DNA from: Leptotrichia sp. oral taxon 498
GTDB lineage: Bacteria > Fusobacteriota > Fusobacteriia > Fusobacteriales > Leptotrichiaceae
NCBI RefSeq assembly: GCF_002240055.1
Contig: NZ_CP016753.1
Location: 1,736,001-1,800,000, forward strand
Direction of reading: 5' to 3'
DNA length: 64,000 bases
Shown piece after piece: positions 35,547 to 44,926 of this stretch. The translations under genes and the position numbers were made by a program. The stretch's first letter is position 1. Every line of letters begins with the position of its first letter. Under the pieces are notes generated by a model. It saw nothing but the letters and a program-made list of their open reading frames with translations, was not told the DNA's origin and did no database searches.

Positions 35547-35774
35547 CTTTTTTCCTTCTTTCTTTAACACTCTAGTTTTTTATTTTTTCTATAATTATAT
35601 AATTATAAAATGTTGAGTATTAATCTTTATATTTTTATTTATTCAATAATTATACTACTTTTTATTTAAAAATTCAAGTAAACTTTTATATTTTTAGTAA
35701 AATTAAAATCAGAATTTTTCTAAATAAAAGAAAAAAATTATAAAAGTATAACTTAATTCAAAGTAAGATTGTGG

Positions 35775-35780
35775 TATAAT
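35775..35780 (+). promoter_or_regulatory. -10 element ahead of the ABC exporter genes
   Basis: TATAAT preceded by TGTGG; a weak TTAATT lies 16 bases upstream. It is about 160 bases before the exporter start, leaving room for a leader. Confidence 0.5.
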
Positions 35781-35833
35781 ATCAAAACGAAAAAATTTTT
35801 AAATATTAAAGTTAAATATTAAAATTTAAATTT

Positions 35834-35860
35834 TAGCAATAAAAGTTGCTAGTTTTTTTT
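35834..35860 (+). terminator. Leader terminator before the ABC exporter
   Basis: TAGCAA, six-base loop, TTGCTA, then eight T after a G. It lies between the promoter and the coding region, so it may be an attenuator. No open leader peptide with ATG was found upstream of it. Confidence 0.55.
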
Positions 35861-35938
35861 ATTTTAAGAAAAAAATTAAGAGAAAATGTACTTTCAAAAA
35901 TTAAAAAAAACTTTTGAAGTATTGAGAAAGGAAGGAAT

Positions 35939-37665
35939 ATGATAAAGACACTGTTCTCACATATTGGTGAATATAAAAAAGTACTTTAATTGCGCCAATT
36001 TTCATTGCGCTAGAAGCTATTCTGGAAATGCTTATACCGACACTTATGGCTTCAATCATTGATTTAGGATTAAACAAGGGAGATATGAGCTTTACTGTAA
36101 AAGTTGGATCATTTACGCTAGTTATTGCGATGGTTTCGCTTACAGCTGGAATTTTGGCGGGAAGATATGCGTCACATGCTTCTGCTGGGTTTGCTAAAAA
36201 TTTGAGATGGGCGATGTTTAATAAAATACAGCAATATTCATTTACAAATATTGATAAGTTCTCCACAGCTGGACTTATCACAAGATTTACAACCGATGTA
36301 AATAATATTCAAATGTCATTTCAACTTTTGATAAGAGCATTTTGCAGAGCACCAGTTATGCTTGTTGTAGCGATGTTTATGTCGTTTCTAATAAGTCCAA
36401 AACTTTCAGTTATATTTTTAATTGCAATTATATTTTTAAGCTGCGTTTTGGCATTTATAATGTTTGGAGTTCATCCTTATTTCTCTCGTGCGATTAGAAA
36501 ATATGATGATTTGAACATAAATTTGCAGGAAAATATAAACGGAATTAGAGTTGTAAAATCTTTTATTCGAGAAAAGTATGAAACAAATAAATTTAAAAAA
36601 GCTACAAAAGAATTAAAAGAGTTGATGTTAAAAGGGGAACGAATGATAGTTTTTATTGCACCAGCAATGCAGTTAACAATATTTTCATGCATTTTATTAT
36701 TATCTTGGTTAGGAGCAAAAATGATTGTTGTAGGAGATTTGACAACTGGACAGCTGACAAGTTTATTTGCGTATACAACAAACATTTTGATGAGCCTGCT
36801 TATGATGGCTATGGTTATGGTGAATATCGTTTTATCTCGTGAATCAGGGGAACGAATAGCACTTGTATTAAATGAAGAGTCAAGCATAAAAAATCCGCAA
36901 AATCCCATAAAACAAGTTAAAAATGGAGATATTGAGTTTAAAAATGTAAACTTTAGCTATAGCAATAATCCTGAAATATTAAATTTGGAAAATATTAATT
37001 TAAAGATAAATTCTGGACAGACCATTGGAATAATCGGCGGAACGGGAAGTTCAAAGTCGGCACTTGTTCAGCTTATTCCAAGACTTTATGATGTGATAAG
37101 CGGAGAAGTTCTTGTAAGTGGTAAAGATGTTAGAAATTATGATATAAAGACGCTTCGTGACAATGTAGCGATGGTTTTACAAAAAAATGTTCTTTTTTCT
37201 GGAACAATAAAAGAAAATCTTCGTTGGGGAAATAAAAATTCAACGGACAGTCAAATTGAGCATGTGTGTAAATTGGCACAAGCTGATGAATTTATCCAAA
37301 AGTTTCCTGATAAATACGATACTTATATAGAGCGTGGCGGGACAAATGTTTCTGGTGGACAGAGACAAAGACTTTGTATCGCAAGAGCATTGCTTAAAAA
37401 TCCTAAAATATTAATTTTAGATGATTCAACAAGCGCAGTTGACACGAAAACGGATAAATTAATAAGAAATGCGTTTAAAAATGAAATTCCACATATTACA
37501 AAAATAATTATCGGACAAAGAATTTCATCAATAATTGATTCAGATAAAATCATTGTCATGAATGAAGGAAAAATCGTAAATTTTGGAACACACGAAGAAT
37601 TGATTAAATCTAGTCAAATTTACCGAGAAATTTACGAATCACAGACAGAAGGGAGTGAAAAATAA
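35939..37665 (+). pseudogene. ABC multidrug exporter subunit 1 (degenerate ATP site), frameshifted
   Basis: Membrane-ATPase half-transporter. The start ATG at 35939 (after GAAAGGAAGG) reads MIKTLFSHIGEYKKVL and then hits TAA; one more T in CTTTAA would continue LIAPIFIALEAILEML and join the long frame. That frame has six membrane segments and an ATPase domain with GGTGSSKSAL (Gly to Ser in Walker A), intact NVSGGQRQR, LILDDSTSAVD (Asp for the catalytic Glu) and GQRISSI (Gln for the switch His). This is the degenerate site of a heterodimeric exporter such as the BmrC/LmrC type. Translation could restart at 36028, but no ribosome site is there. Confidence 0.85.
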
Positions 37666-39612
37666 TGAAAAAAATTGAGAAAAAAATAAAAAAGAAAAAA
37701 AAGAAAGAAAAGAAGAACTTGAAGAAAAGAAAAGAATTCAAAAAAATCTCAAATAAAAGGTTTACTCAGACTTTTAAAATATATGTTTGAGCACAATAAA
37801 ATTTTGACTGTATTAGTTATAATATTCATTTTATTAAGCACCCTTGGAATGGTTCGTGGGACAATGTTTACAAAAGAGCTGATGGACAATTTTATCGTGC
37901 CAAGCGTAAAACAATATAAATTGCATAAAAGTATTGATTATTCACTTCTTTTGGCGATTATTTCCAAAATGATAGCAGTTTATGGATTTGCAGTCATTTG
38001 TTCATACATTTATGGACTTATGATGATTTATATCGCTCAAGGAACGCTAAAAAGTTTAAGAGATGATGTTTTTGTCAATATGGAAAGTTTGCCAATAAAA
38101 TTTTTTGACACAAATGCACATGGGGATATTATGAGTGTTTATTCAACTGATATTGACACTTTAAGAGCGATGATGGTGGAGAGCTTGTCACAGGTAATTT
38201 CATCAATTGTCACAATTATTGGAGTTTTAATTTCTATGTTTATTTTAAATGTGCCACTTACTTTTTTTGTCGTTTTTATGATAATCGTAATGATTTTTAC
38301 GACAAAAGCGATTTCTAAAAGAAGTTCAAAAAATTATGTCGCACAGCAAAAAAATATTGGAGCTGTAAACGGATATGTTGAAGAAATAATCGAAGGATTG
38401 CGGGTTGTAAAAGTTTTTTCGTATGAAGAAGAAGCGAACAAAAATTTTGAAAAGTATAATGAAGAATTATTTAAAAGTGCCGACAAAGCGATGAAATATG
38501 CCAATATATTGGGACCTGCGGTGGGAAATTTGGGAAATATTAATTTTGTGTTGACTGCCGTTATTGGTTCAATAATTGTGTATAACAACATTGCGGGATT
38601 CACCCTTGGCGGATTAGTTTCATTTTTGCAGTTTATAAAAGTGATTAATCAGCCAGTTTCTCAAATTGCACAGCAGCTAACTTCAGTTATATTGGCGGCA
38701 GCTGGGGCACAGAGAGTATTTGAGCTATTGGATCAAGTTTCTGAAAAAGATGAAGGTTATGTAAAATTGATAAATGTGAAAATTGATGAACACGGAAATA
38801 TTACAGAAGTAAAAGAACATACTGGAAAATGGGCTTGGAAACACCTTCATTCAGATGGAACAGTAACTTATACAAAACTTCTGGGAGATGTTGTCTTTGA
38901 AAATGTAACTTTTGGTTATAATGAAAATAAAACAGTACTTCACAATATAAATTTATTTGCAAAGCCAGGGCAGAAAATAGCGTTTGTTGGAGCGACAGGA
39001 GCTGGGAAAACTACGATTACAAATTTAATAAATAAGTTTTATGATATTAATTCTGGAAAAATTCGTTACGATGGAATAAATATTGATAAAATTCATAAGT
39101 CAGATTTACGAGCTTCACTTGGAATAGTTTTACAAGATACAAATTTATTTTCTGGAACGGTTGCTGATAACATACGATATGGTAAATTAGATGCGACAGA
39201 TGAAGAAGTGAGAGCCGCAGCAAAATTAGCAAATGCGGATTATTTCATAACTCATTTGCCAAATGGCTACAACACAGTCTTAAGTGGAAATGGTGCAAGT
39301 CTTTCTCAGGGGCAAAGACAACTTTTGTCAATAGCAAGAGCAGCGATTGCCGATCCGCCAGTATTGATTTTGGATGAAGCGACTTCCAGCATTGACACAA
39401 GAACGGAAAAAATTGTGCAAGATGGAATGGATAAATTAATGGAAGGAAGAACGGTATTTGTAATTGCGCACAGATTATCAACAATAAAAAATTCAGATGT
39501 TATAATGGTTTTGGATCAAGGAAAAATAATAGAGCGAGGAAATCATGAGGAATTAATTGCACAAAAAGGAACTTATTATCAATTATATACAGGTGGCTTT
39601 GAAAATCAGTAA
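37665..39612 (+). CDS. ABC multidrug exporter subunit 2 (canonical ATP site), 5' frameshift
   Basis: Partner of the preceding gene. The ATG at 37665 overlaps the previous stop by one base and has a GGGAG site, but its frame ends at 37790 after a Lys-rich stretch. The main frame, open from 37723, reads KGLLRLLKYMFEHNKIL and runs to 39612. So there is one extra base (or two missing) in the A-rich 5' end; the first ATG in the main frame is 37783. The body has six membrane segments and a full ATPase: GATGAGKTT, LSQGQRQL, LILDEATSSID, IAHRLSTI. A 40-residue insertion (about 325-365) precedes the ATPase domain. Confidence 0.85.
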
Positions 39613-39639
39613 TTAATTTTAAAATAAATAAATTTTGAA

Positions 39640-39677
39640 ATTTAAAAAGAAGAAGTTTTGAATTTCTTCTTTTTTAT
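39640..39677 (+). terminator. Terminator after the ABC exporter genes
   Basis: AAAAAGAAGAA and TTTCTTCTTTTTT arms around TTTTGAA. The rest of the 331-bp gap to the next gene holds the promoter below and the motif TATTATCGGACATTA at 39744-39758. Confidence 0.65.
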
Positions 39678-39804
39678 TTTATTTAAAAATTTAAATTATT
39701 TTTATAAAAGAAACTTTTTTATTTTAAATTAAAAATCTTAAATTTATTATCGGACATTAAATTTTTTATAATTAGACAATCTATCTAACAAAAAAATTAA
39801 CACT

Positions 39805-39832
39805 TTGAAAAAATCATTTTTTGTTGTATAAT
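39805..39832 (+). promoter_or_regulatory. Promoter of the DUF218 gene
   Basis: TTGAAA, 16-base spacer, TATAAT. Confidence 0.6.
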
Positions 39833-39943
39833 TAAAACGTTCATTATTTTTTATTTTATTAAATAAAAATATTGTAACTTTAAGTAATGAAAATATTTTT
39901 GATTGTCATACAAAATAATAATAAATAAAAAATTGGAGATTTT

Positions 39944-40564
39944 ATGAAAAATATAATTTTTACTATTTTGAAAATATTTGTTATTTTAATTTTTGTAGCA
40001 TTTATTTTGGAAGAATATTTTGTGATAAAAGAGTATAAAAATGATGATAAATTAATTTATAAAAATAAAAAAATAGATTATGTAATCATTCTGGGAGCTA
40101 GAGTTTATGGTGAAAAACCAAGTGAGTCACTTGTAGAGAGAATTAAAAAAGCTAGTGAGTTCTTACAGAAAAATAATTCGGTAAAGGTAATAGCAACTGG
40201 AGGAAAAGGGTCGAATGAAAAAATTTCGGAAGCACTAGCGATTAAAAGGGAACTTTTGAAATTGGGAATTTCGGAAGAAAGAATTATTTTGGAAGATAAA
40301 TCTCGAAACACCATTCAAAATTTTGAATTTTCACTTAAAAAAATAAAAGAAGATAATCCACAAAAAAATAAAAAAAATATTTTGATTGTGACAAATAACT
40401 ATCATATTTTTAGAGCGAAAAATATTGCAAAGTCTTTGGGATATGAAAAAGAAGGATATAAATTTTACGGATTACCAGCCAAGACTCCTTTGATTTTTAT
40501 TCCAAAATCACATTTCAGAGAATTTTTGTCAAATATAAAATTTTTTATTTGGGATAAAAAATAA
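39944..40564 (+). CDS. YdcF/SanA-like DUF218 membrane protein
   Basis: 206 aa with one N-terminal membrane anchor (IIFTILKIFVILIFVAFILEE) and a DUF218 domain: VIILGARVYGEKPSESLVERI (about 47-67), VIATGGKGSNEKISEA, LGISEERIILEDKSRNTIQNFEFS and IVTNNYHIFRA. Relatives (SanA, YdcF, ElyC) are linked to envelope permeability and peptidoglycan precursor or lipid carrier balance. The conserved Asp/Asn/His residues of the domain are present. Reaction unknown. Confidence 0.87.
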   Translation: MKNIIFTILKIFVILIFVAFILEEYFVIKEYKNDDKLIYKNKKIDYVIILGARVYGEKPSESLVERIKKASEFLQKNNSVKVIATGGKGSNEKISEALAIKRELLKLGISEERIILEDKSRNTIQNFEFSLKKIKEDNPQKNKKNILIVTNNYHIFRAKNIAKSLGYEKEGYKFYGLPAKTPLIFIPKSHFREFLSNIKFFIWDKK

Positions 40565-40569
40565 AAATG

Positions 40570-40598
40570 TTGTGAAAATTAAAAAAATATTATATAAT
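40570..40598 (+). promoter_or_regulatory. Promoter of the exported-protein/galU unit
   Basis: TTGTGA, 17-base spacer, TATAAT. Confidence 0.6.
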
Positions 40599-40634
40599 TA
40601 ATTAACAAGTCAAAAACGAAAGGATTAAAAAAAT

Positions 40635-41225
40635 ATGAAAAAATTAATGATATTTTTAATTGCGGGACTTAGTTTACAATCTTTTGCAAAAGTAAATGCC
40701 GGTGCTAATGTTATAGACAAGCCTCAGAATGAATTGACAAAAATTAACTCTTGCGAATTTTTAAACAAATCAGATGACCTTTTGAAAAGAGTGATTTCTC
40801 AAATAAAATCGGGAAATAAAGCTAATGAAATTTTTTGTGATTCTGATGGGACAAAAATGGTATATTATTTACTGCAAAATGGGAATTATGACCTGAATAT
40901 AGGTATTGCAATTAAAGTTGATAACAATACGACAAATTCTGAATTTAAAGAAACTTTTTATAAAAAACTGGATGAATATAAAAATCTTTTGAAAACAATA
41001 AATACAGCAAAAATAAAAAAAGAAAATCTGCCAGATAGTGAAGTTGTGAGATTTTACGGACAAATAGATGAAAATAAATTTTTTGTAATTGGTAAATTGG
41101 TTTATGATATGAAAACGAAAACATACAGAGTAGTGGGAAGTACGCAAGGAAAAGAGTTGTTTGACAGAATATCTTTGTTTGACCGATTGGATTCTGTGAC
41201 TTACAGTGATGAAATTTATTTTTAA
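40635..41225 (+). CDS. Exported protein of unknown function
   Basis: 196 aa with a type I signal peptide (KKLMIFLIAGLSLQSFA, cleavage near residue 18). The mature part is a mixed alpha/beta soluble domain with one pair of Cys (SCEFLNK and IFCDSDG) that may form a disulfide. No domain recognised. It lies 24 bp before galU and is probably in its transcript. ATG after AAAGGA. Confidence 0.65.
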   Translation: MKKLMIFLIAGLSLQSFAKVNAGANVIDKPQNELTKINSCEFLNKSDDLLKRVISQIKSGNKANEIFCDSDGTKMVYYLLQNGNYDLNIGIAIKVDNNTTNSEFKETFYKKLDEYKNLLKTINTAKIKKENLPDSEVVRFYGQIDENKFFVIGKLVYDMKTKTYRVVGSTQGKELFDRISLFDRLDSVTYSDEIYF

Positions 41226-41249
41226 AAAATAAGCGTTAAGGAGAAAAGT

Positions 41250-42146
41250 ATGAAAAGAATTAGAAAAGCTGTTATTCCTGCAGCAGGTCTTGGGACTAGA
41301 GTATTACCTGCAACAAAAGCACAGCCGAAAGAAATGTTGTCAATCGTTGACAAACCGGCGCTTCAGTATCTAGTTGAAGAATTAGTGGAATCTGGAATTG
41401 AAGAAATTTTAATTATTACAGGTCGGAATAAAGTTTCGATTGAAAACCATTTTGACTACTCTTTTGAATTAGAAAAGACATTGGAAGAAAATGGTAAATT
41501 AGAATTGCTCAAAGAAGTGAATAAAATTTCCGAAATGTCCAATATTTATTATGTAAGACAGAAAAAACCGCTTGGACTAGGTCATGCAATAAGTTGTGCC
41601 GAAGCATTTGTTGGAAATGAACCATTTGTCGTACTTTTGGGAGATGATATCATTTATACAGATAAATCAAAAGGAGAAGTTCCTGTAACAAAGCAATTAA
41701 TTGAAAAGTACAGTGAATTAGATGGAGGAAATATTTTAGGAGTACAGGAAGTTTTACAAAAAAATGTTTCTAAATATGGAATCATAAAACCGAAAAATCA
41801 AATTGACGCAAAAACTGTGATGGTGGAAGATTTTATTGAAAAACCTTCAATTGAAGAAGCACCAAGCAGAATGGCAGCTCTGGGACGATATGTTTTAGAG
41901 CCTGAAATATTTTCGTATTTAAAAAACACAAAACCTGGAAAAGGTGGAGAGATTCAATTAACCGATGCTATTTTAGCAATGAAAAAAGATAAGGACAGGT
42001 TATACGCTTACAATTTTGAGGGAAATAGATATGATACTGGAGATAAATTTGGAATGTTTGTAGCAAATGTTGAATTTGGACTTAGACATCCTGAATTAAA
42101 AGATAGAGCAAAAGAATATCTGAAAGAATTGGCAAAAAAATTGTGA
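41250..42146 (+). CDS. galU: UTP-glucose-1-phosphate uridylyltransferase
   Basis: Makes UDP-glucose for polysaccharides and glycolipids. 298 aa. Seen: the N-terminal PAAGLGTRVLPATKAQPKEM (10-29), DKPALQYLVEEL, QKKPLGLGHAISCAE (about 107-121), LLGDDI, GIIKPK, DFIEKP, GRYVLEPEIF and GKGGEIQLTDAI. ATG after AAGGAG. Nothing else of a sugar-nucleotide pathway is adjacent. Confidence 0.96.
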   Translation: MKRIRKAVIPAAGLGTRVLPATKAQPKEMLSIVDKPALQYLVEELVESGIEEILIITGRNKVSIENHFDYSFELEKTLEENGKLELLKEVNKISEMSNIYYVRQKKPLGLGHAISCAEAFVGNEPFVVLLGDDIIYTDKSKGEVPVTKQLIEKYSELDGGNILGVQEVLQKNVSKYGIIKPKNQIDAKTVMVEDFIEKPSIEEAPSRMAALGRYVLEPEIFSYLKNTKPGKGGEIQLTDAILAMKKDKDRLYAYNFEGNRYDTGDKFGMFVANVEFGLRHPELKDRAKEYLKELAKKL

Positions 42147-42178
42147 ATTTTTGAAAAAATTAAATAAAAAATAAAGGA

Positions 42179-42204
42179 GAATCTTAAGTTAAGGTTCTTT
42201 TTTT
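42179..42204 (+). terminator. Terminator after galU
   Basis: GAATCTT and AAGGTTC arms (one G-T pair) with eight T. A second hairpin, AGATAATA/TATTATCT, lies at 42213-42240. Confidence 0.6.
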
Positions 42205-42383
42205 ATAAAAAATAGAGATAATACCTATACAGATATTATCTCCTCCAAAGTCTTAATTTTAATTTTCAATTCTACAATTTGAAAATTATATTGATTTTTC
42301 TGATTGATTTACAAGTAACAGAAAACTTGCTATAAATATTATGTAAAAAATAAATTTTAAATTAAATACAAATTGTTGACTTT

Positions 42384-42926
42384 TTAACTAAACGGATTAA
42401 TTGCCCATCTAAATGTTTTGTTGTAAAAACTACTGTCTAAACTAGAAACCATTACTTTTCTACCTCCAGAAGAAGCATGAATAAATTGGCTATTTCCCAT
42501 ATAAATTCCTACATGTGAAATTCTACCTTTTCCAGTTGTTTCGAAAAATACTAAATCACCTTTTTTCATGTTCATTGATGAAATTCTTGGTTTATATGCG
42601 GCTTGTGAACTTGAAACTCTAGGTAAGTCTACATTAGCAGCTTTTTTGAAAACATAACCAACGAAGCCAGAACAATCAAATGTATTTGGTCCTGTAGCAC
42701 CCCATACATATGGCGAACCTAATTTAGTTTGTGCAAAACTGATAACTTTATCTCTTACTGCATTTGAAGTAGGATTAGCATAGCTATTATAACTATTCGC
42801 AGGTTCCACCTCTCTTTTTATAGTCAAATCAGTATTTTTGTAATGATTCTTGATTGTACTTTCTAAGTCTGCAAAAGATACTGCAGAAATAAGCAAAGCT
42901 CCAGCTAGTATCAATATTTTTTTCAT
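42384..42926 (-). CDS. Secreted NlpC/P60 peptidoglycan endopeptidase
   Basis: 180 aa: signal peptide KKILILAGALLISAVSFA, a short linker, and an NlpC/P60 cysteine peptidase domain. Catalytic Cys in NTFDCSGFVGYVF (about 93-105), His in ISHVGIYMG (about 143-151), third polar residue His in FIHASS. AQTKLGSPYVWGATGPN is the usual domain start. It would cut the gamma-D-Glu to diamino acid bond in cell-wall stems. The ATG is preceded on its strand by AGGAGG, and by an extended -10 (TGCTATAAT). Confidence 0.93.
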   Translation of the reverse strand: MKKILILAGALLISAVSFADLESTIKNHYKNTDLTIKREVEPANSYNSYANPTSNAVRDKVISFAQTKLGSPYVWGATGPNTFDCSGFVGYVFKKAANVDLPRVSSSQAAYKPRISSMNMKKGDLVFFETTGKGRISHVGIYMGNSQFIHASSGGRKVMVSSLDSSFYNKTFRWAINPFS

Positions 42927-42963
42927 TGTAACCTCCTATCTACCTTTGAACTTTGGTATACAC

Positions 42964-42972
42964 ATTATAGCA
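42964..42972 (-). promoter_or_regulatory. Extended -10 of the NlpC/P60 gene
   Basis: On the minus strand TGCTATAAT. The -35 is not clear. The rest of the 332-bp gap to khpA is AT-rich with no other structure I could assign except the khpA promoter. Confidence 0.55.
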
Positions 42973-43185
42973 AGGCACACTTTTTATATTGTTTGATAAA
43001 TTATATTTTTATCTTAGAAAAATGGCAAAAAAATCAGAAAAATTTCGATAAAACATTGATTATTAAAGGTTTTTTATCAAATATAAAAAAATTTAAAAAA
43101 ATTATTAATTTTTAAAAAAATTCAAGAAAATCAATAAAAAAATTATCTTTTAAAGACTTATTTAAAAGATTTGTTTAAAATAATA

Positions 43186-43215
43186 TTGACAAATTAACTT
43201 CCAATATTGTATTAT
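43186..43215 (+). promoter_or_regulatory. Promoter of khpA
   Basis: TTGACA, 18-base spacer, TATTAT. Confidence 0.7.
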
Positions 43216-43258
43216 TTAAGTGTGAAAAAGAAAATTAAAAGACGGGAGAGAAAAAAGA

Positions 43259-43501
43259 ATGAGTAAATATTTTGAAACGATAAATTTTTGGATTGAAAAT
43301 TTATTGGATTCTACGGAAAATTATATGATTGAAAGCAGTGAGAAAGGTAGACATATTGATGTTACAATTAATGTGATAAAAGAAGATATGGGAAAAGTTA
43401 TCGGAAAAAATGGAAGAATTATCACGGCTCTTCGTGTTCTCATTTCTTCAATTGCCAAAAAAGACAAGAGATCTGTAAAAATTGAAATAAAAGAGATGTA
43501 A
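43259..43501 (+). CDS. khpA: KH-domain RNA-binding protein KhpA
   Basis: 80 aa, one KH domain with the RNA-contact loop GKVIGKNGRIITALR (about 44-58). KhpA with KhpB forms a small-RNA binding pair in Gram-positive and Fusobacteria, reported to act as a global post-transcriptional regulator. Its partner khpB is not in this window. ATG after GGGAG. The thioesterase gene follows 11 bp later. Confidence 0.92.
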   Translation: MSKYFETINFWIENLLDSTENYMIESSEKGRHIDVTINVIKEDMGKVIGKNGRIITALRVLISSIAKKDKRSVKIEIKEM

Positions 43502-43512
43502 GGGAAAAATTT

Positions 43513-43899
43513 ATGAAGAGTTTTAAACTTAGAATATATTATTATGATACTGATAAAATGGGAGTTGTTTATCACTCAAATTATTTGAAATGGATGGAAA
43601 TTGCAAGAACTGAATATTTTAGAGATATTTTACCCTATAAGAACATAGAAAATATGGGATTTATTTTGCCAGTCAAGTCTCTTAATATCGAATATATTGA
43701 CTCGGCTAAATATGACGATGAAATTGAAATTTTTGTAAAAATTGAAGAAATCAATAGTATAAAAATAAAATTTTACTATGAAATGTATGACTCTAATAAA
43801 GTTTTAAAAGCAAAAGCACGAACAGTAAATGTATTTGTAGATAAAAATGGAAAATTAAAAAGAATTTCAAAAGAGATGTTAGAAATTTTAAAAAAATAA
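43513..43899 (+). CDS. YbgC/FadM-type acyl-CoA thioesterase
   Basis: 128-aa hot-dog fold enzyme. The catalytic N-terminal motif YYYDTDKMGVVYHSNYLKWME (about residues 9-29) has the Asp and the VYHSNYLKW helix of 4-hydroxybenzoyl-CoA thioesterases. It probably hydrolyses short acyl-CoA or acyl-ACP; in other bacteria YbgC goes with the Tol-Pal genes, which are not here. Co-transcribed with khpA. Confidence 0.9.
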   Translation: MKSFKLRIYYYDTDKMGVVYHSNYLKWMEIARTEYFRDILPYKNIENMGFILPVKSLNIEYIDSAKYDDEIEIFVKIEEINSIKIKFYYEMYDSNKVLKAKARTVNVFVDKNGKLKRISKEMLEILKK

Positions 43900-43946
43900 A
43901 TTTTATTAAAATACAATAAAAAATTTTTGAGAAAGAGGATTTTTAG

Positions 43947-44375
43947 ATGAAATTAGTTATCGGAAATGATCACGCAGGAGTGGAATTTAAAGAAAAATTG
44001 GTAAAGGCGCTCAAAGGAAGAGGACACGAGATTATTAATGTTGGAACGGATTCATTGGAATCGGTTGATTATCCAGATATTGCAGCACTTGTAGGTGAAA
44101 AAGTTTTAGACGGGAAAGCTGAATACGGGATACTTATCTGTGGAACAGGGATTGGAATTTCAATTGCAGCAAATAAAATTAAAGGAATCAGAGCAGCACT
44201 TGTTCACAATGAATTTACAGCAAGACTTGCTAGACTTCACAACGATGCGAATGTCATTGCATTGGGAGCCAGAGTAATTGGAGATGAATTGGGACTTGCA
44301 TGTGTTGAAACATTTATAAATACTGAATTTGAAGGTGGAAGACATGCTAGAAGAGTCGATAAAATAGAAAGATAA
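43947..44375 (+). CDS. rpiB: Ribose-5-phosphate isomerase B
   Basis: Interconverts ribose 5-phosphate and ribulose 5-phosphate. 142 aa. Seen: IGNDHAGVEFKEKL (5-18), DYPDIA, the catalytic Cys in ILICGTGIGISIAANK (about 63-78), LVHNEFTARLARLHNDANVIALGARV with His and the phosphate-binding Arg. ATG after AGAGGA. Confidence 0.95.
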   Translation: MKLVIGNDHAGVEFKEKLVKALKGRGHEIINVGTDSLESVDYPDIAALVGEKVLDGKAEYGILICGTGIGISIAANKIKGIRAALVHNEFTARLARLHNDANVIALGARVIGDELGLACVETFINTEFEGGRHARRVDKIER

Positions 44376-44492
44376 TTTTAATTTAATTAAAAAATAAAGT
44401 TAAATGAAACTTACAAAAAAAATAATTTAGGCAGATTAGATGGAGATAAAAGAGATAACAGTAGAATAAATATAGAAAGGATAAAAAAAGTT

Positions 44493-44834
44493 ATGTCAAC
44501 AATTTTTAAAAAAATAATAGATAAAGAAATACCAGCAAATATAGTTTATGAAGATGATGATTTTTTGGCTTTTTATGATATTCAGCCACAAGCTAAAGTT
44601 CATGTCATTGTGATACCTAAAAAAGAAATTAAGAATTTAGATGAAGCGACTGAAGAAGATGTGCTGGTACTAGGAAAATTGCAATTGACAATTGCAAAAA
44701 TTGCTCGTAAATTGGGAATTTCTAAGGATGGTTACAGAGTTATTACAAATATAAATGAAAATGGTGGACAAACAGTTTTTCATATGCATTATCATATTTT
44801 AGGTGGAGAAAAATTACCAGAAAACTTTAAATAA
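44493..44834 (+). CDS. HIT-family (Hint-type) nucleotide hydrolase
   Basis: 113 aa, full length for the Hint branch. Seen: IFKKIIDKEIPANIVYEDDDFLAF (4-27), PQAKVHVIVIPKKEI, and the histidine triad FHMHYHILGG near the end. The family hydrolyses adenosine phosphoramidates. ATG after GAAAGGAT. Confidence 0.93.
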   Translation: MSTIFKKIIDKEIPANIVYEDDDFLAFYDIQPQAKVHVIVIPKKEIKNLDEATEEDVLVLGKLQLTIAKIARKLGISKDGYRVITNINENGGQTVFHMHYHILGGEKLPENFK

Positions 44835-44926
44835 TGAAGATAAATAAAAAAATTTAAAGATTTTATATAATTTAACTATAAAGAATTTAATTATGAAGAA
44901 AAAAAGAGAAAGAGAAAATAAATTTA

